Below the pieces are notes generated by a model. The model searched no databases, had not been told where the DNA came from, and worked only from the letters and a program-made list of their open reading frames with translations. Of a DNA stretch of 64,000 nucleotides, positions 9,999 through 19,640 are shown one piece after another (position 1 is the stretch's first letter; every line of letters starts with the position of its first letter). Where the stretch lies: contig UCKS01000026.1 of assembly GCA_900473045.1 (NCBI GenBank), positions 1 to 64,000 of the forward strand, given 5' to 3'. A program made the translations under genes and the position numbers. The DNA comes from Hyphomicrobiales bacterium. GTDB taxonomy: Bacteria; Pseudomonadota; Alphaproteobacteria; Rhizobiales; Rhizobiaceae.

Positions 9999-11030
9999 AT
10001 GCTGAGAGAGCAAACTCGTCCGGACTTCTCGGTTGGAAAAGGCAGCTTGGATGGCAGGATTCGCGACGAAGGCACTGCGACGGAGCGGTTTTCTTTAGAT
10101 GATGCAAAAATTATCTATAATTTTCCATTCAATGATCTGCTCTTTCAGGCGCAGTCGGTTCACCGGGAAAACTTCGATCCCAATGCCGTGCAGATCAGCC
10201 GGCTTCTGTCGATCAAGACCGGGGGGTGCGCCGAGGATTGCGGCTATTGCAGCCAGTCGGCGCGGTCTCCGACGGGGCTGAAGGCCTCCAGGCTGATGAT
10301 GGTTGAAAAGGTTCTGGCAGAAGCAAGCAAGGCCAAGGCCGAAGGGGCCAGCCGCTATTGCATGGGGGCCGCCTGGCGTAGTCCCAAGGATCGCGACATG
10401 GACACGCTGGTGGCGATGGTAGAGGGGGTCAAGGCGCTCGGTCTGGAAACCTGCATGACGCTCGGCATGCTGTCGCCCGATCAGGCAGCAACGTTGGCCG
10501 GGGCCGGGCTCGATTATTACAATCACAACATCGATACGTCGGAAGAGTTCTATCCGCAGGTCATCACCACCCGTACCTTTGCCGACCGGCTGGAAACGCT
10601 CGCCAATGTGCGGGATGCCGGCATGAAGGTCTGCGCCGGTGGCATTCTCGGCATGGGCGAAACCACCGATGATCGCATCTCCATGCTGGTAACGCTCGCC
10701 AATCTGCCGGAACCGCCCGAGAGCGTGCCGATCAACATGCTGATCCCGATCCCCGGCTCGCGGCTTGCCAATGCCGAACCGGTCGATCCGATCGAATTCG
10801 TCAGGACCATCGCGCTTGCCCGCATCCTGATGCCGCGCACGCATGTGCGCCTGTCGGCCGGGCGCACGCAGATGAGCGACGAGATGCAGGCTCTCTGTTT
10901 CTTCGCCGGCGCCAATTCGATCTTCTCCGGCGATACGCTGCTGACGGCGGAAAATCCGGGCGAGGACCATGACGCCGCCCTGTTTCGCCGGCTTGGCCTG
11001 AAGCCGATGGACATGGGACTTTCGCAATGA
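9999..11030 (+). CDS. bioB: Biotin synthase
   Basis: 343 residues. BioB is a radical-SAM enzyme inserting sulfur into dethiobiotin. The SAM-cluster motif is [14 protein letters not shown] (Cys about 77, 81, 84), followed by the typical [13 protein letters not shown] and later [12 protein letters not shown] and [32 protein letters not shown] carries the Arg ligand of the 2Fe-2S cluster. ATG 9999 is chosen over the adjacent TTG because GGAG occupies 9988-9991. Codons for KIIYN near residue 40 contain an exact BioR box (10111-10120). The stop overlaps the bioF start. Confidence 0.95.
   Translation: MLREQTRPDFSVGKGSLDGRIRDEGTATERFSLDDAKIIYNFPFNDLLFQAQSVHRENFDPNAVQISRLLSIKTGGCAEDCGYCSQSARSPTGLKASRLMMVEKVLAEASKAKAEGASRYCMGAAWRSPKDRDMDTLVAMVEGVKALGLETCMTLGMLSPDQAATLAGAGLDYYNHNIDTSEEFYPQVITTRTFADRLETLANVRDAGMKVCAGGILGMGETTDDRISMLVTLANLPEPPESVPINMLIPIPGSRLANAEPVDPIEFVRTIALARILMPRTHVRLSAGRTQMSDEMQALCFFAGANSIFSGDTLLTAENPGEDHDAALFRRLGLKPMDMGLSQ
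10111..10120 (+). promoter_or_regulatory. BioR box inside the bioB coding region
   Basis: TTATCTATAA occurs 112 bases into bioB, in the codons for residues Ile-Ile-Tyr-Asn of the conserved [10 protein letters not shown] segment. It is identical to the box before bioR and lies 146 bases after the promoter box, so a downstream auxiliary operator is possible; it may instead be a by-product of the conserved protein sequence. Confidence 0.6.
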
Positions 11031-12173
11031 TGGCTCAAGGCCTTGCCCGCTACGAAACCACGCTGGCGGGCTTGGAGCGGAAGGGGCGGCGCCGGGAATT
11101 GGTGGCGCAGTGCGGTGCCGATTTCAGCTCGAACGATTATCTGGCGCTGGCCGGATCGGCGCGGCTGGCGGCAGCGATTGCATCTGCCCTTGAGCGTGGC
11201 GTGCCGGCCGGTGCTGGCGGTTCAAGGCTGCTGCGCGGCAATCACCCGGAGCATGAGGCGCTGGAGGCGGAGGCCGCTGCGTTTTTCGCAGCCGAGCGCG
11301 TGCTTTATTTCGGCAGCGGTTATGCCGCCAACACGGCTTCTGTTCTCGACCCTGCCGGAAAGGGGAGATCTCGTCGTCTATGACGCACTGGTTCATGCCA
11401 GCGCTCATGAGGGCATTCAGGCTGGCAAGGCGCAGGCGGTGGTTGCCGCCCACAACGACGCCTCAGCCTTCGAGCAGGCAATCGAGCGTTGGCGCGCCGA
11501 CGGCGGAACCGGCCACCCGTGGATTGCCGTGGAAAGTCTCTATTCGATGGATGGCGACCGTGCGCCACTGTCTGCACTTGCCGAATTGGCCGAAAAACAT
11601 GACGGTTTCCTGGTGATCGACGAAGCCCATGCGACCGGCGTTTTCGGCCCCGGAGGCCGTGGCTTTGCCGCTGATCTTGAAAACCGCGCCAACGTTATCG
11701 TGCTGCATACCTGCGGCAAGGCGCTGGGCGTTTCCGGCGCGCTGCTCGGCGCCAGCGCTGTGCTTTGCGATTATCTTGTCAACCGGGCGCGTGGCTTCAT
11801 CTATTCGACAGCACCATCGCCGCTGATGGCGGCAGCGGTTCGCCAATCTCTGCGGATGCTGGTCGATGAGCCGCAGCGCCGTGCCGATTTCGACGCGTTG
11901 CACAGCTTTGCCAATAGTGAACTGACGGAAAAACTCGGTGTCGCAGGCAGCGGCTCGCAGATCCTGCCGGTGCTGATCGGCGATAATGGCCGGGCCGTGC
12001 GGATTGCCGCGCGCATGCGGGCCGAAGGCTTCGACATCAGGGCCATCCGGCCGCCGACGGTGCCGGAAGGCACCGCAAGGTTGCGGATCGCCATCACGCT
12101 GAATGTCGATAGGGCAATGATAACCCGCATGTTCACCCGGCTGGCAGCCATTATTGCGGAGGAGAAACCATGA
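11027..12173 (+). pseudogene. bioF: 8-amino-7-oxononanoate synthase, interrupted by a one-base frameshift
   Basis: BioF condenses pimeloyl-ACP/CoA with alanine. Translation from ATG 11027 (overlapping the bioB stop as ATGA) gives a correct N-terminal half up to YFGSGYAANTA, then leaves frame and stops at 11383. The next frame resumes the protein exactly with LFSTLPERGDLVVYDALVHAS and continues to the end, including the PLP-lysine segment HTCGKALGVSG and SFSG-type end at 12173. Removing one T at 11338/11339 restores one 381-residue reading frame. Everything else is conserved, so the lesion is recent, an assembly/sequence error, or recoded. As written, BioF would be inactive and coupling to bioD broken. 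Confidence 0.88.
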
Positions 12174-12805
12174 AGCGCTTCGTGGTGACCGGCACCGATA
12201 CCGGCATCGGCAAGACGATCTTTTCAGCGGCACTGGCAGCGGCGCTTGGCGGCTATTACTGGAAACCGGTGCAATCCGGTCTGGACGAGGAAACCGACAC
12301 TCAGGTCGTCCACCGGCTCGGCCGCCTGCCGCCGCATCGTATCCTCCCCGAGGCTTACCGCTTGCGGACGCCGGCCTCGCCGCATCTCGCCGCCCGGCTT
12401 GATCATGTCGAGATCGACCCCGAACGGTTGATGCCGCCGGTGACGGACGCGCCTCTGGTCATCGAGGGCGCCGGTGGCTTGCTGGTGCCGCTCACCGAAA
12501 CCTCGGTCTTTGCCGATGTGTTTGCGCGCTGGCAAATCCCGGTCATCCTCTGTGCCCGCACCGGGCTCGGCACGATCAATCACACGCTGCTGTCACTCGA
12601 AGCGCTGCGCTCCCGCGCTATCCCGGTTTTCGGAATTGCGTTCATCGGTGATGAACAGACCGAAACTCAACGCATCATCGCGGCGATGGGCCAAGTGCGC
12701 ATTCTCGGCCGCCTGCCGCGTCTCGATCCGTTGACGCCGGAAAACCTCAGTCAGGCCTTTCACGAAAACTTTCCTCTTTCCTCGTTCGAAGAGAAGACAG
12801 CATGA
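12170..12805 (+). CDS. bioD: Dethiobiotin synthetase
   Basis: 211 residues. BioD closes the ureido ring of dethiobiotin using CO2 and ATP. The N-terminus has the P-loop [11 protein letters not shown] (residues 6-16); the substrate motif YWKPVQSG and the Walker-B-like [12 protein letters not shown] follow. Start ATG overlaps the bioF stop (ATGA), and its stop overlaps bioA the same way, so normal expression depends on ribosomes reaching the end of bioF. Confidence 0.94.
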   Translation: MKRFVVTGTDTGIGKTIFSAALAAALGGYYWKPVQSGLDEETDTQVVHRLGRLPPHRILPEAYRLRTPASPHLAARLDHVEIDPERLMPPVTDAPLVIEGAGGLLVPLTETSVFADVFARWQIPVILCARTGLGTINHTLLSLEALRSRAIPVFGIAFIGDEQTETQRIIAAMGQVRILGRLPRLDPLTPENLSQAFHENFPLSSFEEKTA

Positions 12806-14067
12806 GCTCACGCGTCTGGCACCCCTTTACCCAGCACGCACTGGAACCGGCGATGAAGCGCATCGTCCAGACCGACGGTGCCTGCCTGATCGACGATAGC
12901 GGATCGCGCATTCTCGATGCCATCTCCTCCTGGTGGGTGATCACGCATGGCCACCGGCATCCGGCCATCATGTCGGCCATCCAGGCAGCATGCGAAAACT
13001 ACGACCAGATCATTTTCGCCGAATACACCCATGAACCGGCCGAAGAGCTGGCACGCGGCTTGTTGCGGATCGCCCCACCGGGGCTTGCACACGTATTCTA
13101 TTCCGACAGCGGATCGACCTGTGTCGAGGTCGCCCTGAAGATGGCCCTCGGTTTCTTCCACAATTCCGGAGCACCACGCCGCCGTATCTGCGTTCTGGAA
13201 CACGGCTATCACGGCGACACGATCGGCACGATGTCGGCAGGCGAACGCGGCGTTTTCAACGCGGCGTACGAGCCGATATTGTTCGGCGTCGATCGCCTAC
13301 CGTTTCCTACACCTGGCGAAGAGCAGGAGACATTGGATGCCTTCGAACGGTTCTGCGCAACCGGCGATGTCGCGGCCTTGCTGATCGAGCCGCTTATTCT
13401 CGGAGCAGGCGGTATGCTGACCTATTCCGCATCGGTCCTGTCTGAACTGAAGCGGATTGCCGAACAGCATGGCACGTTGCTGATCGCCGATGAGGTGATG
13501 ACTGGCTGGGGCCGGACCGGCAGTGTCTTTGCCTGCGAGCAGGCAGGCGTGGCACCCGATATCCTCTGCACCTCCAAGGGCTTGACCGGCGGCGCCCTAC
13601 CGCTTGCCGCCACTCTGTGCACGGCCGAAATCTTCGATGCGCATCTGTCGACTGACCGCCGAAAGACATTCTTCCACTCCAGTTCCTATACCGCCAATCC
13701 GATTGCCTGCGCCGCCGCCGTCGCCAATCTGGCGGTCTGGGAAAATGAACCGGTGCGCGAGCGCATCGGATCGCTGGAAGTCATGCAAACGGAGAAGCTG
13801 GCTCGTTTTAAAGCCAACCCAAGCTTCGGTAACGTCCGCCAGGTCGGTACGATCACCGCGCTTGATCTGACAGTTCCGGCCGGGGGGTATCTGTCAGAGG
13901 TCGGTCCGAAGCTCAGGGCCTTCTTCCGCGAGCGCAACCTGCTGATCCGGCCGCTCGGCAACGTCATCTATCTGATGCCGCCCTATTGCGTCACTGCCGC
14001 CGAGCTCGATCGGGCCTATGATGCGATCGACGAGGCGGCGGCATGGTTTGCGGCGGGGCGCCTGTGA
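12802..14067 (+). CDS. bioA: Adenosylmethionine-8-amino-7-oxononanoate aminotransferase
   Basis: 421 residues, PLP-dependent class III aminotransferase converting KAPA to DAPA with SAM as amino donor. N-terminal [12 protein letters not shown] is the BioA signature; [24 protein letters not shown] and [15 protein letters not shown] follow; the PLP lysine is Lys259 in CTSKGLTGG. Overlaps bioD and bioZ by four bases each. Confidence 0.94.
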   Translation: MSSRVWHPFTQHALEPAMKRIVQTDGACLIDDSGSRILDAISSWWVITHGHRHPAIMSAIQAACENYDQIIFAEYTHEPAEELARGLLRIAPPGLAHVFYSDSGSTCVEVALKMALGFFHNSGAPRRRICVLEHGYHGDTIGTMSAGERGVFNAAYEPILFGVDRLPFPTPGEEQETLDAFERFCATGDVAALLIEPLILGAGGMLTYSASVLSELKRIAEQHGTLLIADEVMTGWGRTGSVFACEQAGVAPDILCTSKGLTGGALPLAATLCTAEIFDAHLSTDRRKTFFHSSSYTANPIACAAAVANLAVWENEPVRERIGSLEVMQTEKLARFKANPSFGNVRQVGTITALDLTVPAGGYLSEVGPKLRAFFRERNLLIRPLGNVIYLMPPYCVTAAELDRAYDAIDEAAAWFAAGRL

Positions 14068-15053
14068 GGCGCGTCTGTTCCTCGCGTCTTGTAGGTTTCG
14101 GTCATAGCGTACCGGGGCGGTGTGTCGAAAATGCCGAGATCGAGGACAGGCTCGGCCTCGAGCCGGGCTGGATCGAACGCCGGACCGGGATCAGGACACG
14201 TTATTGGGCAGAGCCCGCTGACACGTTGTCCGGGCTTGCGGCCAGGGCAGGCGAGGCGGCCATCGGGGACGCTGGCATCGCCCGAGAAGACATCGCCCTG
14301 ACGCTGCTCGCCACCTCGACGCCCGATCATCTGTTGCCGCCGTCTGCGCCGTTGCTCGCCCATCGCCTGGGCTTGGCGAATTCTGGTGCCATTGATCTGG
14401 CCGGGGCCTGTTCCGGATTTCTCTACGCTTTGACACTGGCAGACGGTTTCATGCGCACCCAAGGCCGGCCGGTCCTGGTGGTCGCCGCCAATATTCTCAG
14501 CCGCCGGATCAATCCTGCCGAGCGCGCAAGCTCCGTCCTCTTTGCCGATGCAGCCGGTGCGGTCGTCCTGATGCCCTCGCTGGATGCGGAAGCGGGATTG
14601 CTGGGTGTCGATCTCGCCTCCGACGGTAGCCGCTATGACCTGATTTCCATTCCAGCCGGTGGCAGCAGTCGCCCCTTTACGTCCGATGTGGAGGCACAGG
14701 ATTGCCTGATGACGATGCGCGATGGACGGGAAATGTTCACGCAAGCCGTACGAATGATGACCGATTGCGCGCGCCGAGCGCTTGCGCATGCAGGGCTCGG
14801 CGCAGCAGATATTCATCGTTTCATTCCGCATCAGGCCAATGCCCGCATCTCCGATGCCGTCTGCAGCGATCTCGGTATCGCCCCGGGAAAAACCGTTCGC
14901 ACGATCGCTGACTACGGAAACTCCTCCGCTGCGACCATCCCGCTTTCCTTGTCGCTCGCCCGCCAAGCCAAGCCGTTTATGCCCGGAGAGAAGTTGCTGC
15001 TGACAGCGGCAGGCGCGGGACTGACGGGTGGAGCCTGTGTTCTTGGACTGTAA
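14064..15053 (+). CDS. bioZ: KAS III-like enzyme BioZ of pimelate synthesis
   Basis: 329 residues from GTG 14064, which overlaps the bioA stop as GTGA like all other junctions of this operon; an ATG at 14043 is in frame but lies inside bioA. The fold is FabH-like with catalytic Cys116 ([12 protein letters not shown]), His in [10 protein letters not shown] and Asn in [11 protein letters not shown]. In Agrobacterium BioZ condenses glutaryl-CoA with malonyl-ACP to start the pimelate chain, replacing BioC/BioH. The operon position supports that role over general fatty-acid FabH. Confidence 0.92.
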   Translation: MRRVCSSRLVGFGHSVPGRCVENAEIEDRLGLEPGWIERRTGIRTRYWAEPADTLSGLAARAGEAAIGDAGIAREDIALTLLATSTPDHLLPPSAPLLAHRLGLANSGAIDLAGACSGFLYALTLADGFMRTQGRPVLVVAANILSRRINPAERASSVLFADAAGAVVLMPSLDAEAGLLGVDLASDGSRYDLISIPAGGSSRPFTSDVEAQDCLMTMRDGREMFTQAVRMMTDCARRALAHAGLGAADIHRFIPHQANARISDAVCSDLGIAPGKTVRTIADYGNSSAATIPLSLSLARQAKPFMPGEKLLLTAAGAGLTGGACVLGL

Positions 15054-15175
15054 GTAATATCTTACCATTCTTGCGCGCGGCGGACCGAGGGTGCGCAGGA
15101 AACGGGTGGCGACCAGCCAGTCAAACGGTCATTCAAGATACTTCGCTTCACAACGATGATCCTGGAGGTTCTGCC

Positions 15176-15922
15176 ATGAATGCGCATTCGACAACCCCGC
15201 CGGTTTCGGCAGCACTGTCCGCCAAGGCGCGTGTCGCCGGATATGACTGGAACCATCTCGGCGAAGAACTCGACAGCTTCGGATGCGCTGTCATGGAGAA
15301 GCTGCTGTCGCCTGAGGAATGCCGGCAGATTGCCGGGTTCTACCCGGAGGAACAACACTTCCGCAGCCATATCCACATGGCCCGTCATGGTTTCGGCAAG
15401 GGCGAGTATCGCTATTTCAAATATCCGCTGCCAGAATTGATCGGCGCGCTGCGCACCGCGCTCTATCCAGATCTCTCTGGCGTAGCCAATGCGTGGAACG
15501 AACGCATGGGCATGGATGAGCGCTATCCTGCCGGACATGCCGATTTTCTGAAACAATGCCATGATGCCGGCCAGACCCGGCCGACACCACTCTTGCTGCA
15601 ATATGTCCCGGGCGATTTCAATTGCCTGCATCAGGATCTCTACGGCGACCTGGCCTTTCCGATCCAGGTGGCGATCCTTCTTTCAGAGCCTGGAGAGGAT
15701 TTTACTGGCGGAGAATTCGTCCTGACGGAGCAACGGCCGCGCATGCAGAGCCGCGCCGAGGTCGTGCCGTTGCACCAGGGCGATGCCGTTGCATTCGCGG
15801 TTCACAACCGGCCGGTTCAGGGCGCCAAGGGCAATTACCGGGTCAATCTGCGCCACGGCGTCAGCCGCGTTCGCTCCGGCATGCGCCACACGGCCGGGAT
15901 CATTTTTCACGACGCCAGATAA
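15176..15922 (+). CDS. 2-oxoglutarate/Fe(II)-dependent oxygenase
   Basis: 248 residues. A jelly-roll oxygenase of the prolyl-hydroxylase-like group: HQDLYGD supplies the His152-x-Asp154 iron ligands, His227 in NLRHGVSRVRSG is the probable third ligand and nearby arginines would bind 2-oxoglutarate. LQYVPGDFNCLHQD and FTGGEFVLTEQRPR are typical of bacterial members of this family. Start 15176 is supported by GGAGG at 15164-15168. It follows bioZ by 122 bases on the same strand, but no biotin role is implied. Substrate unknown. Confidence 0.85.
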   Translation: MNAHSTTPPVSAALSAKARVAGYDWNHLGEELDSFGCAVMEKLLSPEECRQIAGFYPEEQHFRSHIHMARHGFGKGEYRYFKYPLPELIGALRTALYPDLSGVANAWNERMGMDERYPAGHADFLKQCHDAGQTRPTPLLLQYVPGDFNCLHQDLYGDLAFPIQVAILLSEPGEDFTGGEFVLTEQRPRMQSRAEVVPLHQGDAVAFAVHNRPVQGAKGNYRVNLRHGVSRVRSGMRHTAGIIFHDAR

Positions 15923-16046
15923 CGCCGGCATGGGTCGTAAACCGCCGGAAAATACCGGCTCCAGGCCGATTTAAGGGCGGGGCGCCTGTTGCGCGGCCCC
16001 ATCATCTTTGGTAAATTTTATCTGAAGATTGATGGAGCGATCAGCC

Positions 16047-16271
16047 ATGTCAAGCGCGACGCGCCGTTTCGAAAACTACATGAGAAACGGCATGGGTGGC
16101 TGGGCGCGGTCGCAGCCTCTTTTTATCCGGGTGCTTCTTTTTCTACCCTGCCTTCTGGAATACCTGATCGTCTGCGTCTTCTGTGCCGCCGCAATTCTTG
16201 CAGTGGTTTTTCTGATGTCGCTTGTGGTGATCTTCGGGCTGGATGAAAAGCGTCAGCCCGGCCTGCGTTGA
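16047..16271 (+). CDS. Small membrane protein
   Basis: 74 residues: a short basic N-terminus (MSSATRRFENYMRNGMGG), then one long or two short hydrophobic spans (about residues 25-65) and a charged DEKRQPGLR tail. GGAG at 16034-16037, nine bases before the ATG, supports this start; TTG 16029 and ATG 16032 are in frame but lack a site. No family recognised. It converges on exoP, and one hairpin covers both stop codons. Confidence 0.55.
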   Translation: MSSATRRFENYMRNGMGGWARSQPLFIRVLLFLPCLLEYLIVCVFCAAAILAVVFLMSLVVIFGLDEKRQPGLR

Positions 16272-16288
16272 GAAAAATCTCTCAACGC
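16265..16288. terminator. Hairpin covering two convergent stop codons
   Basis: GCGTTGAGA (16265-16273) pairs perfectly with TCTCAACGC (16280-16288) around AAAATC. The TGA of the small membrane protein (16269-16271) and the exoP stop (16282-16284 on the minus strand) both lie within it. No long T run follows on either strand. Confidence 0.6.
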
Positions 16289-18624
16289 GCGGCCTTCAGG
16301 GGCTGCTCGATGTAATAGCTCTCATAGCTCTTGCGGTATTTTTCCGCAGCGCCGAAATCGCTGTATTTTCCAAGCTGGTCCATATCCGTCTTGTTGAGCA
16401 TGACACCGAGAATCTTGGCATTGAATTGCGGATCGGAATTCAGCACGTCCCGGACGAGACGGGCAGGGGTCTTGCCCCACTCGATCACCATCAGGAAGCC
16501 GTCGGCAAAGGGCGAAAACGCCTTGGCATCGATGACCGGTGCCAGTGGCGCCAAATCGACAATGACATAGTCAAAGCTCTTGCGGGCATTGGCAATCAGC
16601 GTTTCCATGCCCTGCGAGGCCAGCAGTTCGTTGGTGTGGTAGAGATGGTCGCGCGGTGCGATCGGCAGGATCGCAAGCCGGGTCTGTGGATCGACCCTCA
16701 AACCTGCGGTCCATTCTTCCTCGCCGAGGACTGCTTCGACCAATCCGGTTTTCGGTGCCGGCGAAATCATTTTGCTGATCGCCGGGTTGCGGATGTCGGC
16801 ATCGATCAAAAGCGTGCGTTTGCCGCTGGCGGCAAGCAATCCGGCAAAATTCGCAGCTATGGTCGATTTGCCTTCACCCGGCAGTGCCGAGACGACGCCG
16901 ATCACCCGGTTGGGGCGGCCCTGCAGGATAACATCGCTGGCAAGCTTGGCATTGCGCAGCGTTTCGGCAAAGGCCGATCGCGGTGCATCGACGGCAATCC
17001 GTGTCATGCGGTTCAGCGGCATGTCGGCTTCCGCCGGTTTGTCGGCTTTGTCCACTTCTGGCTTGGCAAAACGCTCGCGCGTCTTGCTCCACATGCTGAC
17101 GGTCTTCTTGCCGATCAGCGGCAGATAGCCAAGGGACTTGTGTCCGAGCACCGAGCGGATGTCCTCTTCCAGCCGGAAGAACCGTTCACGGAATTCCTGC
17201 AGGCCGGCAATGACGGCACCCAGCATGAAGCCCAGCACGATGGAAAGCGCAAGCACCATCGTCCGCTTCGGGCTGGATGGCGAGACAGGGACACCGGCAT
17301 CGGAGATGATCCGGGCCTTTGCGATCGGGAAGGAGCGCTGCTGGGCCGCTTCCTCGAAGCGCCCAAGATAGGATTCGTAAAGTGTTTTCAGTGCCGTTGC
17401 CCGCTGTTCCAGCCCGCGCAGTTGCACCAGCGACCGGTTGGCCTCGGAATTGTTGCCCACCACACCTTCGATGCTTTTGCGCAGCGACGCCTCGCGGGAT
17501 TTAGCGACTTCGAATTCGTTGCGGTAGCTGCCGGTGATCTGCTGCAGTTCCCGGAAAATCTGGCCGGCGAGTTCGGTCTTTTCCGCCCGCAGACTTACGG
17601 CCTGGGGGTGATCGGCGCTGAAATTCTGGGTAACGGCCTGCTCGCGCTTGCTGACGGCCAGATAACGCGCCCGCAAATCCTGAATGACCGAATTGTCAGT
17701 CTGGTTGGACGAGATCGTCGCGTTGTTCACGGCATTTTCGGCGCCCTGATCGATGATCGATTTGAATTGGTTGTAGCGGGCGGACGCGCTGGCGCTGTCT
17801 GCCTGTGCGACAATCAGCTGACTGTTGAGATCGGACAGTTGCTGTTCCGACATCAGTTCGCCGCGTGTCGAGGTCAGGCCGTTCTCCGCCTTGAATTTTT
17901 CGGCCTCAAGCGCGGCTGCCTGCGCGCGCTGGCCAAGATCGGTCAGGCGTTCCTGCAGCCAGACAGAAGCCCGTTCGGTGGCGTCGAAATTGGCGTTCAG
18001 CTGATCGGTCAGATAGGCTTTGGCATAGGCGCGGGTAATGGTGGCGGCAAGCTTCGGATCGGTCGACTTGTAGGACACCGCCACGACCGAGCTTCGCGCC
18101 ACCCGTTCGACCGTCAGCCCCTGTTGAATATAGGCGGCCGCGGTTTCGCGCTTGCCGTTTCGGGCCGCCGCTTCGGAAATCTCCGGCTGTGAACCGAAGA
18201 TGCCGGTGACGGATTTGACCGCCGATTTGACTGACGACATCAGCGATTGTGGTGGGTTGAGAACAGTCTCGTTCTCCCCGAGATTTTCCGCATCGGTGAC
18301 GCGCAATGCCAGTTCGCCGGACTTCAGGATTTCGACCGCGCTTGAAAGCTGCGTGTCGGCTTGCTGGGCGCTCTGCGGCGAGGGCGCTTCTTCCGCGTAT
18401 TTGGACAGATTGTCATCAAGCAGGATCTGCGTTTGCGACGTATAGACCGGTGTCGCAACCAGCAGATACAGCACGCCAAGCATGAAGCAGAGGAGGACGC
18501 TGAGGGCCACGACCCTTGAACGGCGAAACGCAATCGCGGTCAGCCGGTTCAGATCGATGAACGAGTCTGATTCATCGCTGCGCAGCGATGGGACGGTGTT
18601 CAACGGAAGAGGTCTCTGATTCAT
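16282..18624 (-). CDS. exoP: Succinoglycan chain-length determinant and tyrosine autokinase ExoP
   Basis: 780 residues. N-terminal Wzz-type domain with transmembrane helices near residues 36-57 and 455-475, the second preceded by a proline-rich PVSPSSPKRT; between them a long periplasmic coiled-coil region. The cytoplasmic C-terminal half is a BY-kinase: Walker A VSALPGEGKST, A' LLIDADIRNP, B YVIVDLAPL, and a tyrosine-rich tail (YRKSYESYY) for autophosphorylation. Works with ExoF and ExoQ to set polymer length and export succinoglycan. Same order as the exoP-exoN-exoO block of Sinorhizobium meliloti. Confidence 0.93.
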   Translation of the reverse strand: MNQRPLPLNTVPSLRSDESDSFIDLNRLTAIAFRRSRVVALSVLLCFMLGVLYLLVATPVYTSQTQILLDDNLSKYAEEAPSPQSAQQADTQLSSAVEILKSGELALRVTDAENLGENETVLNPPQSLMSSVKSAVKSVTGIFGSQPEISEAAARNGKRETAAAYIQQGLTVERVARSSVVAVSYKSTDPKLAATITRAYAKAYLTDQLNANFDATERASVWLQERLTDLGQRAQAAALEAEKFKAENGLTSTRGELMSEQQLSDLNSQLIVAQADSASASARYNQFKSIIDQGAENAVNNATISSNQTDNSVIQDLRARYLAVSKREQAVTQNFSADHPQAVSLRAEKTELAGQIFRELQQITGSYRNEFEVAKSREASLRKSIEGVVGNNSEANRSLVQLRGLEQRATALKTLYESYLGRFEEAAQQRSFPIAKARIISDAGVPVSPSSPKRTMVLALSIVLGFMLGAVIAGLQEFRERFFRLEEDIRSVLGHKSLGYLPLIGKKTVSMWSKTRERFAKPEVDKADKPAEADMPLNRMTRIAVDAPRSAFAETLRNAKLASDVILQGRPNRVIGVVSALPGEGKSTIAANFAGLLAASGKRTLLIDADIRNPAISKMISPAPKTGLVEAVLGEEEWTAGLRVDPQTRLAILPIAPRDHLYHTNELLASQGMETLIANARKSFDYVIVDLAPLAPVIDAKAFSPFADGFLMVIEWGKTPARLVRDVLNSDPQFNAKILGVMLNKTDMDQLGKYSDFGAAEKYRKSYESYYIEQPLKAAR

Positions 18625-18730
18625 GGGCCGTCTGGTCTCCGGTACTTTCGTGGTCGGTTCTCACCCCAAAACGCGGCAGGGGTGAGACCAGATTTTCAGG
18701 CAGCGTCAAGCCACTGAAAGATCGTCATTT

Positions 18731-19636
18731 TCAGGCAGCGCGCATCGCCTGTTCGTGGGACAGAACCATCTCGCGAACGGATTCGAACACGAGATTGCCG
18801 ATATCGGCCCGCGCCAGCGCAAAGGCGACATTGGCTTCGATGAAGCCCTGCTTGGAACCGCAATCGAAGGTCCGGCCCTCATACGGATGGGCGTGGAACG
18901 GCTGGTCTGCCGACAGGCGCAGCATGCCGTCGGTCAGCTGGATCTCGTTGCCGGCGCCGCGCTGCTGGTGCGCGAGGATCGAGAAGATCTCCGGTTGCAG
19001 GATATAGCGGCCGTTGAGGTAATAGGTGGATGGCGCCTCGGAAGCTGGTGGTTTTTCGATCATCTGGGTCACTTCAAAGCCGTGCCGGGTTTTTTCACCC
19101 ATGCCGACGATGCCGTATTTCGACGTGTCCTCAAGGGCGCACTGCTCGACGGCGACGACGTTGCCGCCGACATCGTTGTAGAGGTCCATCAGGCCTGCCA
19201 TGCAGCCGCGCGCACCGTAGGAAATCATATCCGGCAAAAGCAGGGCAAACGGTTCGTCGCCGATCAGGTCGCGGGCGCACCAGACCGCATGACCAAGGCC
19301 AAGCGGCGCCTGCTGGCGGGTGAAACTGACGGAGCCGGCGGTTGGCAGCATGCGCGCCAGCTCGGAGAGCTGGGCATCCTTGCCCGAGCGCGTCAGCGAC
19401 GAGATCAGCTCCGGCACATCGTCGAAATGGTCTTCGATTGCCTGCTTGTTGCGGCCGGTGACGAACACGATGTGCTCGATGCCGGCCTGCATGGCTTCCT
19501 CGACGGCATATTGCACGACAGGGCGATCGACGATGGTCAGCATTTCCTTCGGCATCGCCTTGGTTGCGGGCAAAAACCGGGTACCGTTGCCGGCGACGGG
19601 AATGACGGCTTTGCGAACGGGTCTGATAGGAGCCAT
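18731..19636 (-). CDS. exoN: UTP-glucose-1-phosphate uridylyltransferase
   Basis: 301 residues of the GalU family: nucleotide loop [38 protein letters not shown] with the metal Asp, and MIEKPP. It makes UDP-glucose for the exopolysaccharide. Four bases after exoO. Between exoO and exoP as in the S. meliloti cluster, which is why exoN rather than galU is used; another copy may exist elsewhere. Confidence 0.9.
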   Translation of the reverse strand: MAPIRPVRKAVIPVAGNGTRFLPATKAMPKEMLTIVDRPVVQYAVEEAMQAGIEHIVFVTGRNKQAIEDHFDDVPELISSLTRSGKDAQLSELARMLPTAGSVSFTRQQAPLGLGHAVWCARDLIGDEPFALLLPDMISYGARGCMAGLMDLYNDVGGNVVAVEQCALEDTSKYGIVGMGEKTRHGFEVTQMIEKPPASEAPSTYYLNGRYILQPEIFSILAHQQRGAGNEIQLTDGMLRLSADQPFHAHPYEGRTFDCGSKQGFIEANVAFALARADIGNLVFESVREMVLSHEQAMRAA

Positions 19637-19640
19637 AGAA

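Noticed and set aside
11320-11345. Programmed frameshifting as explanation for bioF
   Set aside because: No slippery heptamer, no obvious downstream pseudoknot, and bioF is not known to be recoded.
16243-18192. 649-codon open frame on the plus strand
   Set aside because: Exact antisense of exoP, His/Arg-rich, no family pattern; a shadow of G/C-rich codon use.
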